A program made the position numbers and the translations under genes. From Agaricus subrufescens (lineage: Eukaryota > Basidiomycota > Agaricomycetes > Agaricales > Agaricaceae), in contig JAQOTE010000037.1 of the NCBI GenBank assembly GCA_029945375.1, positions 1 through 64,000 on the forward strand: DNA of 64,000 nucleotides, in the 5' to 3' direction. A model generated the notes under the pieces. That model did not search any database and was not told where the DNA came from. It saw nothing but the letters and a program-made list of their open reading frames with translations. This document shows positions 46,201-56,932 of this stretch, one piece after another. Within the stretch, counting starts at the first letter, position 1, and every line of letters starts with the position of its first letter.

Positions 46201-46304
46201 TCGCTTCCGCTAACTTCAGCGTCAAGGCTGGGGCTAATCGCTTGACACGTCCTGTTGCCGATGGTAGTATTCTCAGTGGAGCATTGAAACCTGGGAATCA
46301 TTGA
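43269..46304 (+). CDS. PhoD-like alkaline phosphatase, copy C
   Basis: Full-length paralogue of copy A with the same exon-intron plan and the same functional motifs: signal peptide MRGLLVTSFAVAGAYATV, VWSSGVNFTHA, GDPFDTSIILWTRAVPLP, FAVFSCSNFAAG, VFIHLGDYMYEDFGQG, WITVWDDHE, QIGKLMDLTMLDTR, IVMSGDSHANWVSDL and the ending SGALKPGNH. Every intron position of copy A is preserved, including the 8-nt exon and the apparent one-base exon at 44630. No frameshift or stop was found in the spliced chain. Protein identity to copy A is high in the centre and lower near the N-terminus. Intron sequences are clearly more diverged than exons, which indicates selection on the protein after duplication. Confidence 0.9.
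44630..44630 (+). other. putative one-nucleotide exon (PhoD copy C)
   Basis: Single G between TTATCGCAG and GTAAGTGCC. It would complete the Trp codon of VWDDHE between the exon ending 44577 and the exon starting 44684, giving introns of 52 and 53 nt; the second contains a CTAAC branch-like site. Confidence 0.6.
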
Positions 46305-46817
46305 TTGGATCCATGTGTCCGGAAAAAGAAAGTGGTTTGGTTCTGATCTGAGTCATCGAAAGTGTGATATCTGTGTAATGATGCTTAGGGTACTATTATT
46401 CTTTGATGCCCGGATAATCAATTGTTAGATAATTGTCGTATGGCAGTGCTAAGAGGATTGGTTGCGTGAGTGATGAACGTACACGCATCCCACAGCCTTG
46501 CATGAACTCATGCATAATCTTTTGGAGATCCGGGCTAGATGGATATTGCAAATACCAGCCAGTGATCCGTAGCGCGACTCAAGAACTCGTTGCTCAACTA
46601 CGGTCTTTATTACTCTTATCATTTATACAATAACAACTTTTGTTGTTCTACTGGAACTGATAACGGAGGCGATGCCACGTAACCAGTAGACAAAAACACG
46701 AGTTCCGAGAAGCGGGGTTAAAACGCTTATATCATCATGATAATTGATAAGATAGGTTATATATACGCACCCGAGGGCTCAGATGCATGTTGATCTACCT
46801 GGCTTCAACTCTCTTCA
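46305..46817. other. intergenic, 513 bp
   Basis: Between PhoD copy C and the MYND gene, same strand. No gene recognised. Confidence 0.5.
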
Positions 46818-48511
46818 ATGAGCTCCGACGATGAAATTTTCGAAGAATGGGAAGGAGAGGAATCACCATTCAGACGTATGATGCGTGGCTGCAAAGCGCT
46901 GCCCCAGGGGAATCCTAACAAACTGATGGACATCTTTACGGGTTTACAAAACGGCACACTGGACATAAACGAAATGCCTGGACCTTCAGGGAGGAATAGA
47001 GAAATTTCTGTGCCCATTCAAAAACTTGATAAATGCGGGGTTTGTTTCAAGACCACGACCTTGCGTCTATGCAACTCGTGCGCATCGGTATGTTGGCCAG
47101 CCCTTGATCTGCGTTTGATGGTTTGGTGCTGAATGACCCGTGAACAGGCAATATACTGCTCCAAGGAGTGCCAAAGGGCGGATTGGCGAGATCACAAAAG
47201 GTTCTGTTGTATGTTGCGCTTTCTAGACTTATATGCGCTCGATCTTATGTCTGTCTAGCGCAAACCGCCCAAATCAATCTCAAAGTCTTTTATCCCCTGA
47301 TCGCATATCTCTTCGATACCCTTCGACGCCTTGTACCCCAATCCGTTCAATCGCTTCCCAAAGATGTCGATCCATATATCCTCTCCGTATACGAAGGCTT
47401 TGGTCTTCGTAAAGAGCCACGCCCGCTTTCCCATCCCGCCCTTTCTCAAAGGATTATTCGGGCCACTATGCCTGGGCCTCGTAAAGCCACAGAATCTGAA
47501 AATCCATTACACCATACCGTTGTCCTCGGAGATACCTATGATCTCCAAATTTCCCAAATGCCGGGTTACGACAAGTTGGCAAAGTGGTGGAGAGGCAAGA
47601 CTCTGGGCGACGCTATGCGGTTCTATTTGCACATCATTCGAGAATCCGATATCCTCGAAATCACGGTTGCCATATCGCTTCTCCTTCTTTCTGAGATCTA
47701 TTCGACCCGCCTGTCCAAACCCCGTAATAGTAATGACCCCGATAGGGCGCGATTCTCGGAATGGGAGCCACGTTCTGGCTATCGTCTCGAATTCGGACAT
47801 AGTCCCGTCAGCGATTTTGGGATTTGTAAAGGAAGAATCCAAGGAAAGGCCAACCGCGTTCAGACTTGGACTTATTATCATCCCAAGCCAAACACCCGGA
47901 CGACTCTTCTTGACCCCGATAATCATTATTGGATGTACTTCCGTACCATCAAAGGCGAGGAAATCATCTTGGATTGTTGTAGCTCAGCTTATGGCATGAC
48001 TACCTGCGTTGATGCCTCCCCCTGCCTCAAGACGCTTCCTGAAGTGTTCAGAGACTGGGGAAGCACTCGTACCCCAGCTTATTTCCATCCTTCAGGCCAT
48101 CACGAAGAATCCCATGTCCTGATCGAAGAGAAACGCTTCTCTGTGATGCAGAACAAACTTTTGCATGGGGCACTCGGTTGGGAAATACTCGGCCCACGCG
48201 AGGAAGGTCAACGTGATCGTTTACGTCATTTCATGGAACAAATTCAAGGAAAACCATGTACCCCCTCTCAAGAAGAGCGAATACAGGATTTCAGAACTCG
48301 AGGCGGTCTTGTGTTGGATCAGATTCTGTCAGGAGGTTGTTGGAAAGATTGGGAGAAACCGGATGTTTATGTCCGGGACGAGACTTTTGACTCTGGAAAG
48401 TTCAGGCATGATCTGTTTATGAAGGGGTCAAAAGATGATTCCGAGTATGATGGGAAACTGAATGGGTTGTTGAGTATGTTTGCGGATGCAATGGGAGCCA
48501 AGCTCAATTAA
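46818..48511 (+). CDS. MYND-type zinc finger protein
   Basis: Protein of 527 residues in three exons (46818-47087, 47148-47208, 47259-48511). After an acidic N-terminus (SSDDEIFEEWEGEE) and a short helical stretch comes a complete MYND finger split over the first two introns: KCGVCFKTTTLRLCNSC, then IYCSKECQRADWRDHKRFC. The Cys-Cys-Cys-Cys and Cys-Cys-His-Cys ligands for two zinc ions are all present. The remaining 400 residues (globular, WRGKTLGDAMRFYLHII, DLLDPDNHYWMYF-like segments) match no enzyme family I recognise and lack SET motifs, so it is not a SMYD methyltransferase. It is likely a protein-protein adaptor. Agaricomycetes have many such MYND proteins of unknown role. Confidence 0.85.
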
Positions 48512-48684
48512 TGGATTTTTTCCCCTCATTTTGATTTGTCATTGATGCCTTTGTACCACCATCGTTATATTCAATTATCCTATTGTACTTTACTTAGTCT
48601 TGTCATTATGTGCAATGACAACTATTGATTTTACTCAGCTGGGATCGACCAGAATAGCAAGCAGAAGGTAGTATTGTAAAGCAT

Positions 48685-50025
48685 CTACGCAAGAGAAATC
48701 CACTCAGCGATAGCTTTGTAAGTATCGGTAAACTCTGGTTCGTGCCACGAAAAAACTGGATAATCATGAATAGCGTCCGCTGCTTCGTAATATCGAACGT
48801 TTCCGTCTCCATCAGATACTCCATTTCCTTCACCTAGATCCTTGATCATCCTATCGCGCAACGTTTTTATTTGATCGAGGAAAACTTCAGCACCACCAGC
48901 GACAATAAATGACCTTGGAAAACCTTTGAAGTTCACGACCAGTGATTCGTCCAGAGAAGCCGGTGAAATATACGGGTTATTTTTGACGACATCCAGACCA
49001 TGGGGGCCAGTAAACGCTTTAACAGCGTAATGGAGGTGTTTATTAGGGTCTCCAATAATGTCAGATGTAATATTGGTTGAAGCAGATCCGTTTTCAAGGT
49101 GATTGTGACTGTGCGAAACATCTGCCCAAGGGCATATGAGAACAAGGGCACCAGGGGGAGCAGGTAACTCAGGTGTACCCTTATAGTCAACAAGGTAACG
49201 CGTGAGAGCGTAGGCGAGATTGCCGCCAGCAGAATCACCTTCAACAATGATATCAGATGGATCAAAACCGATCTCATTGACTAGAAACACGTAAGCCGTC
49301 AAAGCGTCGAGCAAGGCAGTAGGGAAGGGATGTGCTTCTTCGTTTGGCTGAGTGGATGAGAGGCGGTATTCGGGGGCAAAAACGCGTTGAACGCGATCGG
49401 TGTGTTTAATGAGGGAGCGACCGATTACGCCAGGTAAGTCGCTGGGATGCGACGAGAGTTTGATGTAAGCACCACCGTGTAAGGCCAATACGACTTTCTC
49501 TCCGGCTTCCGGGCGAGAGTTGTGCTTGATGTTGGCACCATCTTGGATGATCCAATATCCCGGTATACGTATTGGTTCGACGCTGGCTCCTCGGGCCCAA
49601 TGTGCCAAGTTACCCACAACTAGATCGCTGCGCACGGGCGAAATCCAGACAGCAGGAACTCCACGAGTAGAATGAATAGCTCTATAATCTGGTGATACGT
49701 TGATGATACCGGTGCTGAGGTCGAATTGACGTTCATCAGACTTGGAGCCGCAAAAGTGACAAGGAACGCACTATTGTTCTATTTCAGGAAGTTTGCGTAG
49801 TAACTTGACCATTACAGCACGCTTAATACTCCAGGATCTTCTGGGTCGAAAAGGTCTAGCGAAAATGCATTAGCTCAAGAACGGCAAAAAGGAATACGTG
49901 TGAGCTAACCTTGGGATAGCGAGCAGCGTCCATAGAGGGATGCGAACAAACAAAATAGTCAAGATGGAGTAGATGATGAACAGGGTTTTCCAAGGCTGAG
50001 CGCCATACTTGTAGGCCTCTGGCAT
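48685..50025 (-). CDS. alpha/beta hydrolase fold-3 (HSL-like esterase), possibly interrupted
   Basis: Hormone-sensitive-lipase-type esterase with an N-terminal membrane helix (TLFIIYSILTILFVRIPLW). Exon 1 is 50025-49910 and exon 2 starts at 49855. The catalytic region has the oxyanion motif LALHGGAYIKL, the nucleophile elbow VEGDSAGGN and the C-terminal AIHDYPVFSW with the catalytic His; the acidic member lies in between. Read straight through, exon 2 contains an in-frame TAG at 49771-49773 after KLLRKLPEIEQ. The stop can be removed only by assuming a 69-nt intron (49809-49741, GTCAAG...CCAAG), which would delete a stretch that looks conserved. So the gene is either spliced there or disrupted by one nonsense change. 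The natural ester substrate is unknown. Confidence 0.78.
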
Positions 50026-50684
50026 GATGGACGGCGGAAGCAAGGGCAATAGTCACGTCCGACACGTGTTCATATTTATGTAAAGCCGCATGATGACAAA
50101 AATCTGAAAAGATCAGGATTCTTCTGCGCAGCCTCAACATACAACAGTTACTGTGGATGACATTCTGGCAGCTGCCAAAATCTGTGAACAGCGTCTTTCC
50201 ACACGCCCTGCAGCCGTCCGGAAGAGCCGGTGTTGGTTCAAGATACCGAGCGTAATGCAAGGTCGGCTTGCAACTGATCAGGCTCCTATTGAAACGATAA
50301 TGATCCGGGCACGTAATCAGTTGAATGGATGAATGGAAGGTGTTTTATAAATTATATCAAGGTCTATTTCAGAAGTTCCGCGTGGAATCAGATGGGGATA
50401 ACTCAACAATGCGGAACTCACCGAAACGGTGACTGCCCACATCGCACAACATCAAAAATGATATTCTACGCTGATGGTGGGGTGAGTCTCAGCCCTGTGA
50501 AGTCGGGACCAAGGACTTCAGCGGGTGTGAAAGTCGCCTAAAAATGCGGTGAAAGCCTTTAGCATCAATGCTGTCCAGCGACTTCGACTTATCCTTTGAG
50601 TGATGTAAACAGCTTCATTCCCAAAATACAAATATAGCAATACTGATATGATGTCTACCCACAGGTGAAAAACTACAGGAACGC
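50026..50684. other. intergenic, 659 bp
   Basis: Promoter side of the hydrolase gene and 3' side of the first seven-helix gene. From about 50385 it belongs to the 1.7-kb duplicated unit. Confidence 0.55.
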
Positions 50685-52152
50685 TCAAACAAGCTCTGAT
50701 ACACGCCCGAACCGCAATGAACTTCTTATATTACATTCACTCTGTCGATGAAGGCAGTCTGATCCCTGAGATACCCGATAAATGATTAAAAATGAAGCCA
50801 TGGGCTAGAATGACTTGATTTCAAGCAATAATCAAATGATCTCAGGCTCTGAAGCTTACCTGCATAGGAATCCAAACCTGCCCTGCAACGCTCCACCAGA
50901 CAGTACCATAGGTCGCGACTCCAAATATGTCAAATATCACGACCAAGCCTGCCGATTCCACTAACACCAACATCACATTAGAATAGGGTAGTCGACGACT
51001 TCTGCCGAGAGCTTGGGCCATAACACATTGATAGCGGAGGATAAGGATAGTGAGGGATATTGTGATTAGGATATTGAGGAAACCAGCTATGCCGTATACG
51101 ATTGGCACCAGTACATCAAAACCTAACCCACTCGAGGGGAACGCATTCAGACGAACAACAGCGATGAAACTGGCGCCTATAGTGGTCAAAGATGAAGTTT
51201 GAACATCCGTAGTGTATTGCTGGCGACTCACAGGTCATGATAATGTAGACGATGAATGGTGTGACCCATAATGCAGTGAACCAACCTCTCTGTCCCCGTA
51301 GACCTCCATAAGCAGTATAACACCTCCATATCTGTTACAACTACCATAGTCAGTATCTTCAAAAGAATTATCATGCAAAAAGCACTTACAAAGAGACCAT
51401 CCGTCGTAATATTGACTAACGATGCTGGAATAGTGAAGCCTCTGAGGTATGGATTTGGAGGCTGCAAATTTTGAACGAAGCATACATCGTCCAGAACGCT
51501 ATTGACCGTCACCATGATTCCAACAATCTCGACCACGGTCATCAAAAGAAGCATGAAGACCACGTATATGCTTAACACCTTTTTGACTCGTGGGTATCCC
51601 TCTCCCTGCGAGCTACGTCGTCGTAATCCAATGTAACACGCGTATCCAACGACTAACAGAGCACCATATCCTATACAAGATAGGAAGCATCCCACCATCC
51701 AGGATAGCCTGATTGTGCGTGTATTATGTGGTAAAGCGCTGAAACAGTTCCCTAAAGCCATGAGGGAGGAGACTGAAAACGATTTGAGCGTTGGATTTGT
51801 ATGGAAGAACAATTTATAATAATGAACCCGAGGATCTGTTGAACATTCGAAGCGACAGTATCTCTTTAATAATAGTGGGCCCGGGGTTGCGCCATCAAGA
51901 AGAAGCTTGTCACATAGCGCAATCTGAGAGTAATGTAGGATAAAGAGTTAGATTTGATCTGGGTCTGAGCGTCGGCGTATGCCGACTTGAGATGAATGTC
52001 ATAATGACAGTGATATTGGTGGCTATGAAGCTAATACTTTCTGGATGTATAAGGTTCCGTTTTCAGAGCTAAAAATCTTCTTAGAGAAAGGGAGGAGGGT
52101 CCTTGTGCAATGCGGAAACCATAGATTTGCAGATCGACTAATCTGCATCGGG
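50385..52152 (-). repeat. tandem duplication unit 1 (seven-helix gene T1)
   Basis: Near-identical to 52350-54042 across exons, introns and both flanks, with scattered substitutions and small indels. It contains gene T1 and its promoter. The extent was judged by eye from matching end segments (CTCACCGAAACGGTGA... and CCTTGTGCAATGCGGAAACC...). Confidence 0.8.
50685..51761 (-). CDS. seven-helix membrane protein, copy T1
   Basis: Polytopic protein of 289 residues in four exons (51761-51390, 51331-51232, 51176-50860, 50765-50685). Seven hydrophobic segments can be counted: LSWMVGCFLSCIGYGALLVV, VLSIYVVFMLLLMTVVEIVG, IPASLVNITTDGLFV, ALWVTPFIVYIIM, VPIVYGIAGFLNILITISLT, VMLVLVESAGLVVIFDIFGV and SVAGQVWIPMQ. 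Positively charged loops include GLRRRSSQGEGYPRVKK, LRGQRG and GRSRRLP, compatible with an outside N-terminus. The family is unfamiliar to me. It resembles the many uncharacterised receptor-like 7-TM proteins of Agaricomycetes but lacks pheromone-receptor (Ste3) features. The last exon differs in frame from that of T3 and T4 because of one extra G after the acceptor, so the C-terminal tail is uncertain. Confidence 0.8.
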
Positions 52153-52582
52153 CTACAGCAAAAGTGCGGAATCCGCGCGCGGACGCGGACTGACGCGGGC
52201 TCGATGCGGACTCGACAGGGAATTGTCAGAGGTGGACATGGGCCCCATGTTGGCCCGGGAGGAAAGTATGGACCCCCTAACCCTTTACGAGGTGTTTGGC
52301 CCTAGTTGCCAAACGTGCGAACGATGAGCGTGCTGGGTAGGAGCCTGCGGATAATTCAACAATGACAATGCGGGGCTCACCGAAACGATGACGCACATCG
52401 CACAACCTCAAAAATAATATCATACGCTGGTGGTGGGGTGAGTCTCAACCCTTTCCTTTAGCATCAATGATGTTCAGCGACTGTGATTTATCCTTGGAGT
52501 GATGTAAACAGCTTCATTCCCAAAATATCAATATAGTAATACTGATATGACATCTACCCGCTGGTGAAAACTACAGGAATGC
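51762..52582. other. intergenic between T1 and T2
   Basis: Holds the T1 promoter side (shared with T2), a GC-rich patch with repeated GCGGAC words around 52175-52215 that is not found in the other unit, and the start of unit 2. Confidence 0.55.
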
Positions 52583-54042
52583 TCAAACAAGCTCTGATAC
52601 TTCCCCGAACCGCAATGAACTTCGTATACTACATTCACTTTGTTGATGAAGGCAGTCTGATCCCTGGGATACCCGATAAATGATTAAAAATGAAGCCATG
52701 GGCTAGAATGACTTGATTTCAATAATCAAATGATCTCAGGCTCTGAAGCTTACCTGCATAGGAATCCAAACCTGCCCTGCAACGCTCCACCAGACAGTAC
52801 CATAGGTCGCGACTCCAAATATGTCAAAGATCACGACCAAGCCTGCCGATTCCACTAACACCAACATCACATTAGAATAGGGTAGTCGACGACTTCTGCC
52901 GAGAGCTTGTGCCATAACATATTGATAGCGGAGGATAAGGGTAGTGAGGGATATTGTGATTAGGATATTGAGGAAACCAGCTATGCCGTATACGATTGGC
53001 ACCAGTACATCGAAACCTATCCCACTCGAGGGGAACGCATTCAGACGAACAACAGCGATGAAACTGACGCCTATAGTAGTCAAAGATCAAGTTTAAACAT
53101 CCCTAGTGTATTGATGGCGACTCACAGGTCATGATAATGTAGACGATGAATGGTGTGACCCATAATGCAGTGAGCCATCCTCTCTGTCCCCGTAGACCTC
53201 CATAAGCAGTATAACACCTCCATATCTGTTACAACAACCATAGTCAGTATCTTCATAATTATTATTATGCAAAAAAACTTACTAAGAGACCATCCGTCGT
53301 AATATTGATTAACGATGCTGGAATACCGAAACCTCCGAGGTATGGATTTGGAGGCCGCAAATTTTGAAAGAAGCATACATCGTCCAGAACGCTATTGACC
53401 GTCACCATAATCTCACCAATCTCAACCACGGTCATCAAAAGAAGCATGAGGACCACGTATATGCTTAACACCTTTTTGACTCGTGGGTATCCCTCTCCCT
53501 GCAAGCTACGTCGTCGTAATCCGATGTAACAAGCGTATCCAACGACTAACAGAGCACCATACCCTATACAAGATAGGAAGCACCCCACCATCCAGGATAG
53601 CCTAATTGTGCGTGTACTGTCTGTCAAAGGGCTGAAACAGTTCCCTAAGGCCATGGGGGAAGGGAGTGAGAAAATTTTGAGCGTTGAATTTGTATGGGAG
53701 AACAATTTATAATGATGAACCCGGGGATCTGTTGAACATTCGAAGCAGCTGTATTTCTTGAATAGTAATGTGCCCAGGGCTGGGCATCAAGAAGAAACAT
53801 GTCACAGACTGCAACCCGACGGTAATGTAGGATAAAGAGTAAGATCTGAGTCTGAGCGTTGGCTTATGCCACCTTGAGATGAATATCATGATGACAATGA
53901 TATTCGTGACTATGAAACTGATATTTTCTGAATGTACAAGGTTCTATTTTCACAACTAAAATCTCCTGAGAAAAGAGTCAATTCCCGGAGGGCCCTTGTG
54001 CAATGTGGAAACCACGGATTCGCAGATTGATCAATCCGCATC
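52350..54042 (-). repeat. tandem duplication unit 2 (seven-helix gene T2)
   Basis: Second copy of the unit at 50385-52152. Matching non-coding sequence (for example the stretch ending AAATGAAGCCATGGGCTAG in both) shows that the duplication is recent. Confidence 0.8.
52583..53654 (-). CDS. seven-helix membrane protein, copy T2
   Basis: Recent duplicate of T1: exons 53654-53283, 53225-53126, 53070-52754, 52663-52583, with identical lengths and phases (289 residues). Protein differences are few, for example SALPHNTRT to SPLTDSTRT at the N-terminus, EIVGIMVTV to EIGEIMVTV in helix 2, LRGFTIP to LGGFGIP and SGLGFD to SGIGFD. The first-intron donor follows GGLLV/GLL instead of GLF. The upstream flank is also duplicated, so T1 and T2 are probably expressed alike. 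The spliced frame is open throughout, so both copies appear functional. Confidence 0.8.
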
Positions 54043-54601
54043 TCTTGTGGTCATGAGTCATCATCCCCTCATCAGTGCACTACATCGGAATTGGAGCACA
54101 ACCCACCATGGGCTCAAGGGTCCACTGGTGATTCTCCCTCAGTCTGGCGGATTGTGAACCGTCCTCATGATGTTGGTTTGTCAAGAACGATCTGAACGCC
54201 TAGACCTCTTGCCATTGTGCCTTTATTTACGAACGATTCGGTTTAATCACTTCTCATCAAAACCTTTCGTTCTATTGTTCGGCTCCGGACTCTTATTGTG
54301 TTATTCCAGAGAGCTCTCATTGCCTTGCTCACCGGCTTCTTCAATTTTCTCTTCCTTCGGGTGGTTAATTTTGTTCTCCGACCCCGCTATTTTAGAGCTC
54401 AAAGTATTTTTGTCAGTCACCCTGCCAATGGAACTTGCTGCTTTTCATCCTTATCACCAAGACCGCTCGCAAGTTGCTAATCATGTTGTATCATACACCT
54501 ATTTCGTTCGGACATATCAGTAATACTAAGACATTGTCCTTGCTAAAGAGTGCGACTCCATAGTCAGACTCGTTCCAATACCTGTGCAAACTGTAATGAA
54601 C
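53655..54601. other. intergenic between T2 and T3
   Basis: Promoter of T2 and 3' flank of T3. A plus-strand frame at 54167-54523 is Leu/Ser-rich without family resemblance and was not annotated. Confidence 0.5.
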
Positions 54602-55629
54602 TTATGTGTTGGCTCTGCCGATGAAAGTAGTCTGATCCTTGTGATACCCGATGAATAATCAAGAAAGAAGCCATTGGCTACACGAAACTTTGATTTCAGC
54701 ACATCACTCAGGAATCTAAGAAGCTCACCTGCAGAGGGATCCAAATTTGCCCGGCAATATTTCCCCAGACACCCAAGATATAACCCGCAATCACAAATGC
54801 ATCAATGAACACGACCAAGCTGGCCGATTCAACTAACATTATCATTAGATTTGGATACGGTAATGGAGAGTCTTTCCCCATGACTTCAGCCGTCGCACGT
54901 CGATAACGGATGATGAGAATGATGATGCATATTGTGATCAGGACATTCAGAAAACCTGCTATGCCATACAAGATCGGCAATAGTACAGTGAAATGTGGTT
55001 GTCCTGGGCTCAAAGGGGCAAGTTGAGCAATGACAACCAAACCGGTGCCTTCAACACCCGGAGATTAGTTTGGACATGGTCAGCGTATTACGGGCGACTC
55101 ACAAATCATTATGATGTAGACGACTAATGGCATCACCCATAATAACATGAACCAACCTCTCTGTCCCCGTAGGCCTCCACAAGCAGTATAGCACCTCCAT
55201 ATCTGTGACGATCACGATCAGTAAATCAGCAAGTCAAAACGCCATTCGATTTCTTACAAAGAGACCGTCTGTCGTAATATCGATCAACAATACGGGGATA
55301 GCAAAACTGCCGAGATATGGGTTCGGCGGCTGTAGGTTTTGAAAGAAGCATACATCATCCAATACGCTGTTGACCGTCAGGGTAATCTCAATGACTTCCG
55401 TGAGAGTCGTCAGAATGAGTGTGAACACCACGTATGTGATCAACACTTTCTTGACTCGAGGGTATTCTTCGTTTGGCAAGCTTTGTCGTCGTAGTCCAAC
55501 ATAGCAAGCATGTCCAATGACAAGCAGAGCACCATATCCTATACCAGATAGGATACAGCCCACCATCCAGGAGAGCCTAACTGTACGTATAGTGTCTGGT
55601 TGAGCATCGTGACAAACCTCTGACCCCAT
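54602..55629 (-). CDS. seven-helix membrane protein, copy T3
   Basis: Older paralogue of T1/T2, 275 residues, exons 55629-55258 (372 nt, same as in all copies), 55202-55103, 55048-54729 and 54637-54602. Conserved family words are RTVRLSWMVGC, GYGALLVIGHACYVGLRR, NSVLDDVCFFQNLQPPNPYLG, ITTDGLF, IWRCYTACGGLRGQRGW, LYGIAGFLNVLIT, MLVESASLVVF and GQIWIPLQ. The N-terminus (MGSEVCHDAQPDT) is unlike that of T1. The last exon gives a short tail DQTTFIGRANT. Helix composition and intron phases equal those of the other copies. Confidence 0.82.
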
Positions 55630-56932
55630 CGCAGATGCAGTCGAGGAAAGGAAAGGAGAGGGTTGAAATGGCTTTGGGTAAATGTCTTATAGTGGTGGGC
55701 TTTGGCATCAGTTGATACATCGAACATGACGGGATCTTTTGATTCTGGGCTTCGTCGCGACAGATCAAAGTAGAGGACAATATAAGCGTATAGCCAAATA
55801 ACGTGTTGATCGGACTGAGACGTGTTCGCGCCTGGCCGGGGCATTCAACAGGGATTTGAAGCGGGGTGTCAAGATTGATCGCGAGAAAATGATTAAAGAA
55901 TTTGGGTAAAAGCACGAAGTCAGATATACCTGCTGTCCCGAACGGCGCCATCCAGGGCAAAGGGGTACGTCCATTGATGGTGTTAGAAGGGGCGGGTGGC
56001 TGTACAAAGAGCGCTAGTATGCAGTTGCTAGTCTGTGCAGCGACGTATTTAAGGTCGGGACTCGGAAGGCAAGAGCTGAGAGCTCGTAGCATTGCGTTCA
56101 TGTCACGTGGGGGCCCTGAATCTTCGTCTGTCTCCTGCAAATCAAAATCAATACAAGCCACAGGCGCACGATTAAAGGTGATCTTTTGATAGAGAAGTCA
56201 AATTTATTTCTTATGCCAGTGGCTCTCGTAGCTCGGTTCTATCTTATTTCCTCTGGTTTCACTTCTAAATTCCCTGGGTCAGTCCAGCCTGAGGTCAGTC
56301 ATTGTCTTTATCCCATTGTTTGGGCTCTGAAAGTTCATTCCTGTATCTATACTACTCAATTTAATACGCTTCACCTCATTGTCCGTTCCTTGCCTCCCCA
56401 ACAACCCTAATTCCCTCTTTTTGGTCCCTCCTTCAGTTTCGTGCCTCATGAGATTTCCCTCTTAATCAACTGAATAAAGCCTGCTATTCTGATATTGGAG
56501 AATTTTCTCGCAAACCTGCCAAAGAGAGTAACAGAAATAATCATGAAGGTCCCGATTGCTGTTCAAATACTACTTAATGCCCTTATCCGCTGGTCACGTC
56601 GATCTGTTACGCATGAACATGGTGTTGATAGTGATGTTATCGCTCATATATAGTAGTCATTGGTGGTGCAGAGAAGAGAGGGGCCAACGCAGTGTGTTGA
56701 GAGTGCACAATAGAAGCGTGCGGTAGGGCGCAAATAAGAAGGGGAATGAGTGGTAGCCCATGCTACTTGGATGCGGCAGGTCGGAATGAAAGAAGCATTT
56801 CCCTCGTGGCATCCCGCATCACCGATAAAAGAGACCGTACCGACGGGCTTATAATAATAATACATTTGTCCCACTGAGAAGATAGATGGACCAGTCATGC
56901 AGGTTCAGAGACCTGTTCAAAGCGCAATGAAC
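55630..56932. other. intergenic between T3 and T4
   Basis: 1.3 kb with no recognised gene; frames on the minus strand at 55577-56161 overlap the start of T3 in another frame and are not credible. Low-complexity T/C-rich sequence lies around 56200-56450. Confidence 0.5.

Noticed and set aside
47507..47926. Minus-strand frame inside the MYND gene
   Set aside because: Antisense of a 1.25-kb coding exon that continues a complete MYND protein.
54167..54523. 118-residue Leu/Ser-rich plus-strand frame
   Set aside because: Composition looks like chance reading of T/C-rich DNA; no domain, signal or homologue recognised.
55577..56161. 194-residue minus-strand frame upstream of seven-helix gene T3
   Set aside because: It overlaps the T3 start in another frame and shows no motif.
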